Shown one piece after another: positions 1 to 6,019 of a stretch of DNA of 6,019 nucleotides (positions within the stretch are counted from its first letter, which is position 1; each line of letters begins with the position of its first letter). Made by a program: the position numbers and the translations under genes. This stretch comes from Ilumatobacteraceae bacterium (GTDB lineage: Bacteria; Actinomycetota; Acidimicrobiia; Acidimicrobiales; Ilumatobacteraceae), in NCBI GenBank assembly GCA_023263465.1, contig JALQWV010000113.1, positions 1 through 6,019 of the forward strand, written 5' to 3'. Under the pieces are notes generated by a model. It worked only from the letters and a program-made list of their open reading frames with translations, was not told the DNA's origin and did no database searches.

Positions 1-168
1 ATCAGTTACACTAATGGTGTTACCATTGATGTTGACATTGTAATAAAAAATAGTAACTTTGGATATAAAAGAGCCGAAACGATAAGCGATTTAATACTAA
101 CTGCAATAAATTCCGAGACGCAGAGTGCGGGGGCTTTGCTCGGGATTCCGAGCCGACTTCCACCATAG
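1..168 (+). CDS. C-terminal fragment of an unidentified protein, 5' end outside the window
   Basis: A plus-strand frame is open from base 1 to a TAG stop at 166-168, giving 55 residues with no start in the window. The peptide begins ISYTNGVTIDVDIVIKNSNF and ends GIPSRLPP. It has no membrane segment, and I recognise no motif. The evidence for coding is indirect: in the first 40 codons, 34 begin with a purine, which is typical of real genes, and the composition is that of a soluble, beta-rich protein. It ends 39 bases before the thrC stop, so the two genes would converge. The first 120 bases are clearly richer in A+T than the neighbouring genes and use codons such as ATA, AAA, TTA and AGA. This could mean recent acquisition or simply a poorly conserved accessory gene. 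A chance open frame in AT-rich spacer DNA is the alternative. Confidence 0.5.
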   Translation: MSYTNGVTIDVDIVIKNSNFGYKRAETISDLILTAINSETQSAGALLGIPSRLPP

Positions 169-173
169 CCCCT
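129..173 (+). terminator. Nested GC-rich inverted repeat at the convergent gene ends, possible terminator
   Basis: An inner perfect 6-bp stem pairs GCTCGG (138-143) with CCGAGC (148-153) around a four-base loop, GATT. An outer 5-bp stem pairs GGGGC (130-134) with GCCCC (168-172), and a G-U pair can extend it. On the plus strand the outer stem is followed by TCTTT (173-177), a weak U-rich tail. On the minus strand no T run follows, so it is a poorer terminator for thrC. The structure spans the stop codon of the plus-strand fragment, and its 3' internal loop is large. It could end transcription from one or both sides, or be chance pairing in a GC-rich patch. Confidence 0.25.
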
Positions 174-207
174 CTTTGGGCACGTGGCAACTTGGAGTAA
201 GTGATAG

Positions 208-1572
208 TTAATGGCGCGAGGCCACGAAAGCCTCAATTGCCTGCAAGTCATTTGGCAAATTCACGATGCGTTCCTCGCGATCAAACAAGTCAGCAACATG
301 GTCTGGCAAAGCAGGGTGCACACCCGTTGCCTTCTTCACCGCATCGGGAAACTTTGCCGGGTGCGCAGTTGCAAGGGTGATTGTAGGAATACCCGGTTCG
401 GCACACGATTCGGCAGATGCAATGCCTACCGCTGTGTGTGGATCAACCAACATGCCGCTATCACCATAAATACGTTTCATCACAGCAAGTGTTTCGTCGT
501 CGTTGGCGCGATGAGCACAGAACGTAGGTGCAATCCACCTCTCATATTGATCGGGCTCTACTGTCAAGTTCCCCGATTGACGGAAACGATTGAGTTGTTC
601 GGTTGTAGCGCCACCGTCGCGATTATTCATTTCAAACAACAACCGCTCAAAGTTGGACGAAACCTGAATGTCCATACTTGGGCTGAGCGTTGGAACTACA
701 GGCAACATGTCCATGCTGTGCGTTTCGAAGAACCGAGTGAGAATGTCGTTGCTATTTGAACCAACAATCAGTTTTTCAATTTCTGCGCCCATTTGCTTTG
801 CAATCCAACCAGCAAGCACATTGCCGAAATTGCCTGTTGGCACGCTGAATGATGCCGAGCGACCAAGGGATTCAAGCGCTGTGAAGTAGTACACCGTTTG
901 CGCCATAACGCGAGCCCAGTTAATGGAGTTCACGGCAGACAAATTGTTGGCTTCGCGGAATGGCGCATCATTAAACATGGCTTTCACCAAGTCTTGGCAG
1001 TCATCAAACGTTCCATCAATGGCGACTGTGTGCACGTTTGGCGAAGCGATAGTGGTCATTTGACGGCGTTGCACATCGCTCACTCGCCCATTTGGATACA
1101 GAATCACGATGTCGACGTTTTTGCAACCCTTCACACCGTCGATTGCCGCACTACCGGTGTCGCCACTAGTTGCACCAACGATCATGACTCGCTGATGTCG
1201 CTGAGTTAAGACGTAGTCAAACAGCTGACCGATGAGTTGCAATGCAACATCTTTAAACGCGAGCGTTGGCCCATGAAACAACTCCAGCAAGTAATGCTCT
1301 GGAGCAATTTGCACGAGTGGAACTACGGCTGGGTCGCGAAAGCGCGAATACGCAGTCGCACACAATTGCGCGAAGATATCTTGAGGAATTTCGCCTTCTA
1401 CATATGGCGCCATGAGTGAAGCCGCTTTTGATGCGTACGTTGAGCCAGCGAGGGTTGGGTTTTTTGGCCATGATTGCGGCACATACAAACCGCCGTCAGT
1501 TGCAAGACCAGCAAGCAGAGCATCACAAAAGCCCAACTCTGCTGCGCGACCGCGCGTGGAAACATAACGCAT
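208..1572 (-). CDS. thrC: Threonine synthase, long E. coli/yeast-type
   Basis: This PLP enzyme converts O-phospho-L-homoserine and water to L-threonine and phosphate, the last step of threonine synthesis in the cytosol. The protein is 454 residues, within the usual range for the long form. It opens with the family signature MRYVSTRG, which fixes the ATG start. LELFHGPTLAFKD (96-108) carries the PLP-binding lysine, Lys107. GATSGDTGSAAI (133-144) and SVPTGNFGN (243-251) are the conserved cofactor and phosphate-binding loops. SPSMDIQVSSNFERLLFE (297-314), DPHTAVG (377-383) and LATAHPAKFPDAV (400-412) are further conserved blocks. All key parts are present and the gene looks intact. It begins 16 bases after the hom stop with only a weak ribosome site (TAGG), so translation probably depends partly on hom. 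Unlike the short threonine synthase of mycobacteria (about 360 residues), this is the E. coli, Corynebacterium and yeast type. No thrB follows it. Confidence 0.97.
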   Translation of the reverse strand: MRYVSTRGRAAELGFCDALLAGLATDGGLYVPQSWPKNPTLAGSTYASKAASLMAPYVEGEIPQDIFAQLCATAYSRFRDPAVVPLVQIAPEHYLLELFHGPTLAFKDVALQLIGQLFDYVLTQRHQRVMIVGATSGDTGSAAIDGVKGCKNVDIVILYPNGRVSDVQRRQMTTIASPNVHTVAIDGTFDDCQDLVKAMFNDAPFREANNLSAVNSINWARVMAQTVYYFTALESLGRSASFSVPTGNFGNVLAGWIAKQMGAEIEKLIVGSNSNDILTRFFETHSMDMLPVVPTLSPSMDIQVSSNFERLLFEMNNRDGGATTEQLNRFRQSGNLTVEPDQYERWIAPTFCAHRANDDETLAVMKRIYGDSGMLVDPHTAVGIASAESCAEPGIPTITLATAHPAKFPDAVKKATGVHPALPDHVADLFDREERIVNLPNDLQAIEAFVASRH

Positions 1573-1588
1573 AGTGCCTACAGGTTAG

Positions 1589-2884
1589 TTAGTTGGCAAT
1601 CACACGAAGAAGTGCTCCAACGTGCATCACCACGTCCAGCGTCTTCAATTCGGTAATACAGGCTTGAACCGCTGCTTCATTCGCCTCGTGCGTAAGAAAC
1701 ACCAGACGTGCGCCATTTCCAATTCCGTCCTGTTCGGCTGCGCGAATGCTCACATTATTGCGAGCAAAAACTCCCGTTACTGCGTGCAAAACACCTGGCT
1801 TGTCGGTCACTTCAAGTGGAATCAAATACTCGCACGAGGTGTCGGCCATGCGCTTCAGCTTCGGTGGGCTCAACACGCCAAGCGTTGCGTGGGCACCCTT
1901 GTTCAGGTTGATTGAAGCATCGATCACGTCGCCCAGCACCGAACTTGCAGTTGGGTCGCCTCCTGCGCCACGACCATAGAACATGAGCGACCCTGAGGCT
2001 TCACCGTCAACTACTACTGCATTGAAGCTGTCACGCACTGAAGCAAGTGGGTGATGCATGGGAACCATTGCCGGATGCACGCGAACTGAAACCTCTCCGT
2101 TCAATTTGTCGTATTCCGCAATCGCAAGCAACTTCACTGCGTAGCCAAGTCGTTTTGCAATTGCGATGTCTGCAGCAGAAATGTTGCTGATGCCTTCGCT
2201 ATAGACGTCACTTGCAACCACGTTGCAGCCAAATGCAATACTGGCGATGATTGATACCTTTGCTGCGGCGTCCAAGCCCTCAACGTCTGCGGTTGGGTCG
2301 GCTTCCGCATAGCCAAGTGCTTGCGCAGCAGCAAGAGCATCTGCGTAACTTTGTCCTTCTTCACTCATCTTGGTAAGAATGAAGTTGGTCGTGCCGTTCA
2401 CAATGCCGAGCACTCGCTTAATTGGTTCTCCGCGCAAACTTTCACGCAATGGACGAATGAGTGGAATTCCACCGCACACCGCAGCCTCGAACAACAAGTC
2501 GATTCCCGCATCGTCTGCCGCAGCAAAAAGCTCGCCGCCATGTTGTGCAAGCAGCGCTTTGTTCGCAGTTACGACGGGTTTACCATTTTTCAGGGCAGCA
2601 AGAATCAACGTGCGTGGAAGGTCTACCCCGCCCATCAGTTCGACAACTAGGTCAACAGTTGGATCGTTAACAACAAACTCAGCGTCAGTGGTCATTACCC
2701 CTGCCGCAATCGACCCCGCATGGGCATCAATATTGCGTACTGCAACTCGCGCGACCTCTAAGCGCACTCCACTACGTGCAGCAATGGTGTCGGATTGCTG
2801 CTTCACCAGGCGCACGAATGCCGCACCTACCGTTCCGTGTCCAATAACTCCAAGGCGTACGCGGTGTTCCGACATGCCCTTCAC
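1589..2884 (-). CDS. hom: Homoserine dehydrogenase with C-terminal ACT domain
   Basis: The enzyme reduces L-aspartate 4-semialdehyde to L-homoserine with NAD(P)H, committing carbon to threonine and methionine. The protein is 431 residues and not fused to aspartokinase. The N-terminal Rossmann fold shows GVIGHGTVG (12-20). VTANKALLA (105-113) contains conserved Lys109. FEAAVCGGIPLI (132-143) and GIVNGTTNFILTKM (160-173) follow. The family signature across 189-209 holds Glu194, Asp205 and Lys209, matching catalytic residues known from the yeast enzyme. Residues from about 351 form an ACT domain (LIPLEVTDKPGVLHAVTGVF), the usual seat of threonine inhibition. The start is uncertain: GTG at 2884 lies 8 bases after the lysA stop with no clear ribosome site, while ATG at 2873-2875 gives a protein 3 residues shorter, with AAGGG only one base before it. 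Coupling to lysA translation is likely either way. Confidence 0.97.
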   Translation of the reverse strand: MKGMSEHRVRLGVIGHGTVGAAFVRLVKQQSDTIAARSGVRLEVARVAVRNIDAHAGSIAAGVMTTDAEFVVNDPTVDLVVELMGGVDLPRTLILAALKNGKPVVTANKALLAQHGGELFAAADDAGIDLLFEAAVCGGIPLIRPLRESLRGEPIKRVLGIVNGTTNFILTKMSEEGQSYADALAAAQALGYAEADPTADVEGLDAAAKVSIIASIAFGCNVVASDVYSEGISNISAADIAIAKRLGYAVKLLAIAEYDKLNGEVSVRVHPAMVPMHHPLASVRDSFNAVVVDGEASGSLMFYGRGAGGDPTASSVLGDVIDASINLNKGAHATLGVLSPPKLKRMADTSCEYLIPLEVTDKPGVLHAVTGVFARNNVSIRAAEQDGIGNGARLVFLTHEANEAAVQACITELKTLDVVMHVGALLRVIAN

Positions 2885-2892
2885 GCTATTGG

Positions 2893-4170
2893 CTATTCGC
2901 TCACATCCAATCGAACTAAGTCCTCATATGTCTCGCGACGCACGACTAATCGCGCATTGCCATTACGAGCAAACACCACAGGCGGGCGTGTGATCTTGTT
3001 GTAGTTTGATCCCATGGAGTGTCCATACGCGCCAGTTACTGGAGTTGCTATCAAATCTCCTACGCGTAATCCTGCAGGTGCAAGTGTTTCGCTAATCAAA
3101 ATGTCGCCGCTTTCGCAGTGTTTTCCCACTAATCGAATTGACTCTGTGCGATCAGCATTGGCTTTGGCAGGCATGAACAGTTCATACCCACTGCCGTACA
3201 TCACCGGACGTGGGTTGTCGCTCATTCCTCCATCAACTGCAACATACGTGCGCACTCCCGGAATTGGCTTCACTGTTCCCACTTCGTACACCGTTACTGC
3301 CGCAGCAGCAACTATCGATCGACCAGGCTCCACGAATACTTGTGTTGGTTTACGCAGATGCTCTGCTGCTGAAAGAAGATGCGTGGACCATTCGGTAATG
3401 GTTGAAGCATGTTCCGTTTCCACATATGCAACGCCGAGTCCACCACCAAAGGTGAGTTGCTCTACTTCTAGTTCATTTGCCAAGTCCACCATGATCTTTG
3501 CGGCGTGAGCAAAATTTTCTACTGCAAACACATTTGAACCAATATGACAATGCACACCAACGAAGTCAACCGAGTTTGATCTGCGTGCTCGCTCAGCAGC
3601 TTTGTGTGCATCGCCATTACCCAAATTAAAACCAAACTTCGAATCATTTTGACCGGTTGCGATGTACTCGTGAGTGTGCACTGAAACACCAGGTGTTATG
3701 CGCAATTGCACACGCGGAACAGGTAATCCCTCAACATGTAACGCATCCAATCGATCAAGTTCGTCAAAGTTGTCAACAACTATGTGATGAACATCGGCCT
3801 TAATTGCCATGCGCAATTCGTCCATACTCTTGTTATTACCGTGCATGACGCAACTGCTACCTGGAACTCCAGCATTCAGTGCAACGAACAATTCGCCGCC
3901 TGTTGCAACGTCGAGCATTAATCCTTCGTCGTACGCCAACTTCGCCATTGCTGTGCAGAAGAAAGCTTTCGTTGCATAAATCACTCGGTTTGGACCAAAT
4001 GCTTTCACTGCTTCATGGCAGCGCGCACGCATATGATCTTCGTCGTACACAAACACTGGCGTTCCAAATTGCTTAGCAACCTCCACAAGCGAACAGCCAC
4101 CGATGCTCATGACGCCTTGTGCATCAATGACCGAATTGTCTGGCAGCAGATGATTGGAAATTGCGCTCAC
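2893..4170 (-). CDS. lysA: Diaminopimelate decarboxylase
   Basis: This PLP enzyme decarboxylates meso-2,6-diaminopimelate to L-lysine, the last step of bacterial lysine synthesis. The protein is 425 residues, a normal length for the fold type III (alanine racemase-like) family. VIYATKAF (63-70) contains the PLP lysine, Lys68. VHCHIGSNVF (206-215) and FGGGLGVAY (241-249) are the barrel motifs that hold the cofactor phosphate. EPGRSIV (281-287) follows, then the C-terminal sheet domain with GKHCESGDIL (349-358), where Cys352 is the residue contributed to the partner subunit in the dimer. GAYGHSMGSNYN (380-391) is the C-terminal substrate and cofactor block. The GTG start overlaps the argS TGA stop as GTGA and has a good ribosome site, so the start is well supported. 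The substrate also feeds peptidoglycan, and the pathway draws on the same aspartate semialdehyde as hom, so this enzyme sits beside its competing branch. Confidence 0.97.
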   Translation of the reverse strand: MSAISNHLLPDNSVIDAQGVMSIGGCSLVEVAKQFGTPVFVYDEDHMRARCHEAVKAFGPNRVIYATKAFFCTAMAKLAYDEGLMLDVATGGELFVALNAGVPGSSCVMHGNNKSMDELRMAIKADVHHIVVDNFDELDRLDALHVEGLPVPRVQLRITPGVSVHTHEYIATGQNDSKFGFNLGNGDAHKAAERARRSNSVDFVGVHCHIGSNVFAVENFAHAAKIMVDLANELEVEQLTFGGGLGVAYVETEHASTITEWSTHLLSAAEHLRKPTQVFVEPGRSIVAAAAVTVYEVGTVKPIPGVRTYVAVDGGMSDNPRPVMYGSGYELFMPAKANADRTESIRLVGKHCESGDILISETLAPAGLRVGDLIATPVTGAYGHSMGSNYNKITRPPVVFARNGNARLVVRRETYEDLVRLDVSE

Positions 4171-5900
4171 ATTTGCTCCGGAGATTCGATACCCAATAAT
4201 GCCAGGCCTTGTTCCAATACACGCGCCGTGAAATCACACAATGCCAGGCGACTCATCTTCTGGTCTTCAGAGTCAGCGCGCATTACTGGACAATGTTCGT
4301 AAAACGAGCTGAATTCGCTTGCCAATTCAAACAAATAGGTGCACAAACGATGCGGACTGTACTTGTCGAGGGTGTCCCACACAGCGGTATCGAACTGCAA
4401 CAATCGCATGCACAATGCTCGCTCTGCGCTATGACCAAGTGTTGGCGTTATTCGGCGCACTGAAGCACGATCGATACCAGCCTTACGAAAAATGCTGCAA
4501 ATACGTGCGTGTGCGTACTGCAAATACGGTGAAGTATTGCCTTCAAACGCCAGCATACGCTCCCAATCAAACACGTAGTCCTTAATGCGATCGGTTGATA
4601 GGTCGGCATACTTCACCGCGCCAATTCCAATCTGGCGAGCAACTTCTGCCTGCTGCGCTGCAGGAAGATCTGCATTCTTTTCCTTCACTGCACCCGCAGC
4701 ACGCTCAACTGACTCAGTGAGCAATGCATCGAGCTTCACCACTTCACCGCTGCGGCTTTTCAAAATTTTGCGATCTGTGCCAAGCACATTGCCGAACGCA
4801 ACATGAGTGAGTTCAGTACTCTCTGGTACCCAACCGGCCTTACGTGAAACAACAGCAACCATTTCTAAATGTTGAGCCTGCGGAGACCCAACTACATAGA
4901 GCACCACGTTTGCACCAATGCGCTCAACCCGATCAATCACGCAAGCAAGGTCACTAGTCGCATAGTTGTAACCGCCATCGGTTTTGCGAATGATGAGCGG
5001 CAGCGGTTCATTTTCGCGATTTAAAAACCCTTCTGGAAACACCACTTCTGCGCCGTCACTGATTTCAATCAAACCTGAATCACGTAGCCGATCTACTACT
5101 TGTGCAAGCAACGAGTTGTAGGCACTTTCCCCCATGAGGTCGTCTGAAGTGAGTAACACTCCAAGCGTTTGATACACCTTGTCGAAATAACGCGTGCTCT
5201 CGCCTACTAACAACTTCCACATGCGAAGCGTTTCTTGGTCACCGCCTTGCAATAGCACCACGCGTGCGCGTGCACGCTCTTTGAATTCATCATGTGCATC
5301 AAACTTGGATCGAGCCTGACGATAAAACGAGTCGAGGTCACCAACAGATAGTTCGTTTGCAGCTTCAGTTTCACCTAGGTCGATGAGGTGCTCAATGAGC
5401 ATTCCAAATGGGGTACCCCAGTCGCCGATGTGATTTTCGCGAACCACACTGTGACCAACAAACTCCAGCATGCGAACCAACGCATCGCCGATCACTGTGC
5501 TGCGCAAGTGACCTACGTGCATTTCTTTTGCAACGTTTGGAGCAGAGTAATCAACAACAACTTTTAGCTTCGCGGGAGCATTACGCACACCTAGACGTAT
5601 GTCATCAGCTGCTGCCACTAATTCACGTGCCAAAAACTCATTCGAAAACGTGACATTGATAAACCCTGGTCCAGCAATTTCCGTTGCACTGCACACATTC
5701 GTTAAATCGACTGCATCAAGCACGATCTGCGCAACTTCGCGAGGCGATTTACCCAATGCTTTTGCCAGTGCAAGCGACCCATTTACTTGCGCATCTGCTC
5801 GATCGCTTCTGCGTACAACTGGGTCGCTATCTACGCCACCCGCAAGACGCGTAAACGTTGGCCGCAGCAGCTCTGCAACTGTAAGGACTGGGTCAGCCAT
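4167..5900 (-). CDS. argS: Arginyl-tRNA synthetase
   Basis: This class I synthetase attaches arginine to tRNA-Arg using ATP in the cytosol. The protein is 577 residues, the usual length. Residues from about 8 to 84 form the N-terminal additional domain that contacts the tRNA D-loop. The catalytic core follows with VDYSAPNVAKEMHVGHLRST (116-135), in which HVGH (128-131) is the HIGH motif. RENHIGDWGTPFG (154-166) and RKTDGGYNYATSDLAC (305-320) are characteristic of ArgRS. The KMSK position is the divergent DRKILKSRSGE (376-386), as is normal for this family. LQYAHARICSIFRKAG (460-475) opens the C-terminal helical anticodon-binding domain, which runs to the end. The start is firm: an in-frame TAA lies at 5931-5933 and no start codon lies between it and the ATG. 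It is the first gene of the run, beginning 90 bases from a divergent tRNA gene, and its stop overlaps lysA by 4 bases. Confidence 0.98.
   Translation of the reverse strand: MADPVLTVAELLRPTFTRLAGGVDSDPVVRRSDRADAQVNGSLALAKALGKSPREVAQIVLDAVDLTNVCSATEIAGPGFINVTFSNEFLARELVAAADDIRLGVRNAPAKLKVVVDYSAPNVAKEMHVGHLRSTVIGDALVRMLEFVGHSVVRENHIGDWGTPFGMLIEHLIDLGETEAANELSVGDLDSFYRQARSKFDAHDEFKERARARVVLLQGGDQETLRMWKLLVGESTRYFDKVYQTLGVLLTSDDLMGESAYNSLLAQVVDRLRDSGLIEISDGAEVVFPEGFLNRENEPLPLIIRKTDGGYNYATSDLACVIDRVERIGANVVLYVVGSPQAQHLEMVAVVSRKAGWVPESTELTHVAFGNVLGTDRKILKSRSGEVVKLDALLTESVERAAGAVKEKNADLPAAQQAEVARQIGIGAVKYADLSTDRIKDYVFDWERMLAFEGNTSPYLQYAHARICSIFRKAGIDRASVRRITPTLGHSAERALCMRLLQFDTAVWDTLDKYSPHRLCTYLFELASEFSSFYEHCPVMRADSEDQKMSRLALCDFTARVLEQGLALLGIESPEQM
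4176..4180 (-). promoter_or_regulatory. Ribosome binding site of lysA inside argS
   Basis: On the minus strand CGGAG lies within the last argS codons and is separated by CAAAT from the GTG start of lysA at 4170. The spacing of 5 bases is near optimal. It supports the GTG start and points to coupled translation across the GTGA overlap. Confidence 0.7.
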
Positions 5901-5990
5901 AGTCCTTCTATTGTTGCCGACCGCACCGCATTAACCCCACCTAATTCAAATTCCCATTATTCATACGAGCGATAGCCTGACGGTAATTAG
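5901..5990. promoter_or_regulatory. Divergent promoter region between argS and a tRNA gene
   Basis: This gap of 90 bases must hold the start signals of the minus-strand argS run and probably those of the plus-strand tRNA. Candidate boxes are weak. For argS, AATAAT (minus strand, 5956-5961) differs from the -10 consensus at one base, but I find no convincing -35; TTACCG at 5981-5986 would give a spacing of 19. For the tRNA, CATTAT (5955-5960) with TTAACC (5931-5936) gives a spacing of 18, each matching 4 of 6 bases. The two -10 candidates share the same AT-rich spot, so the promoters may overlap. I see no T-box, leader peptide or riboswitch; the argS leader would be about 50 bases. Confidence 0.4.
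5903..5909 (-). promoter_or_regulatory. Ribosome binding site of argS
   Basis: On the minus strand AGAAGGA lies just before the argS ATG, with only CT between. The spacer is short but the match to the Shine-Dalgarno sequence is good. Because no other start codon is available upstream in frame, it agrees with the chosen start. Confidence 0.6.
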
Positions 5991-6019
5991 GCCCTCGTAG
6001 CTCAGTGGATAGAGCGTCG
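5991..6019 (+). tRNA. 5' part of a tRNA gene, probably tRNA-Arg, cut by the window end
   Basis: The sequence starts with a seven-base acceptor strand GCCCTCG, then TA at positions 8-9, a D-stem GCTC paired with GAGC, and a D-loop AGTGGATA containing the invariant GG. The window ends in the anticodon stem, so the anticodon cannot be read. The pattern GGATAGAGC, with an A directly after the GG pair (A20, an arginine identity base known in E. coli), is typical of bacterial tRNA-Arg. A tRNA-Arg gene beside argS is also known in actinobacteria such as Mycobacterium. It is transcribed divergently from argS. That it is a tRNA is nearly certain; the isotype is inferred. Confidence 0.85.

Noticed and set aside
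90..165. Possible tRNA 3' end, because CCACCA at 160-165 follows a stem-loop.
   Set aside because: The stem-loop lacks the TTC-type T-loop, and no upstream acceptor strand pairs with the sequence before CCA.
6..251. Minus-strand open frame of 81 residues that starts inside the end of thrC.
   Set aside because: It overlaps thrC by 44 bases in another frame, has an unnatural composition rich in Cys, Leu and Tyr, and competes with a plus-strand frame that has better codon structure.
211..759. Plus-strand open frame of 182 residues opposite thrC.
   Set aside because: It lies wholly antisense to thrC, and the product has no recognisable motif.
2370..2993. Plus-strand open frame of 207 residues opposite hom and the end of lysA.
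   Set aside because: It is antisense to two well-supported enzymes, with a low-complexity Ser/Thr/Arg/Pro-rich product, as expected of a mirror frame.
4743..4775. Apparent loss of the KMSK motif in ArgRS (DRKILKSRSGE).
   Set aside because: Many arginyl-tRNA synthetases lack the canonical KMSK, and this variant with its SRSGE ending is normal for the family, so it is not a defect.

Overview
This window reads as a chromosomal housekeeping segment of an actinobacterium (Actinomycetota). The main evidence is gene order: on the minus strand, in transcription order, argS, lysA, hom and thrC follow one another closely. That is the arrangement known from mycobacteria and relatives, where argS-lysA-hom-thrC-thrB is found. 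Base composition is only moderate (roughly half G+C by eye). This would fit a low-GC or streamlined aquatic lineage such as the Nanopelagicales or Acidimicrobiia, but that placement is inference and the window alone does not settle it.

Layout from left to right. Positions 1-168 hold the open 3' end of a plus-strand reading frame that begins before the window; it is AT-rich and I do not recognise it. Between it and the end of thrC is a short convergent gap with a GC-rich nested inverted repeat. Minus-strand genes then fill positions 208-5900 almost without gaps: thrC (208-1572), hom (1589-2884), lysA (2893-4170) and argS (4167-5900). Positions 5901-5990 are a divergent intergenic region. A tRNA gene, most likely tRNA-Arg, starts at 5991 on the plus strand and is cut by the window end.

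The four genes probably form one transcription unit: argS and lysA overlap by 4 bases, and the next two gaps are 8 and 16 bases. ArgRS charges tRNA-Arg, and a probable tRNA-Arg lies back to back with it. LysA makes lysine from meso-diaminopimelate. Hom and ThrC carry out the first and last steps from aspartate semialdehyde to threonine. The middle step, homoserine kinase (thrB), is not here: thrC is followed directly by a convergent gene, so thrB must lie elsewhere or be replaced. Hom keeps a C-terminal ACT domain, the usual site of threonine feedback.

I see no CRISPR array, insertion sequence, phage gene or novel multi-gene system. The least ordinary parts are the unidentified AT-rich gene end at the left edge and the absence of thrB.
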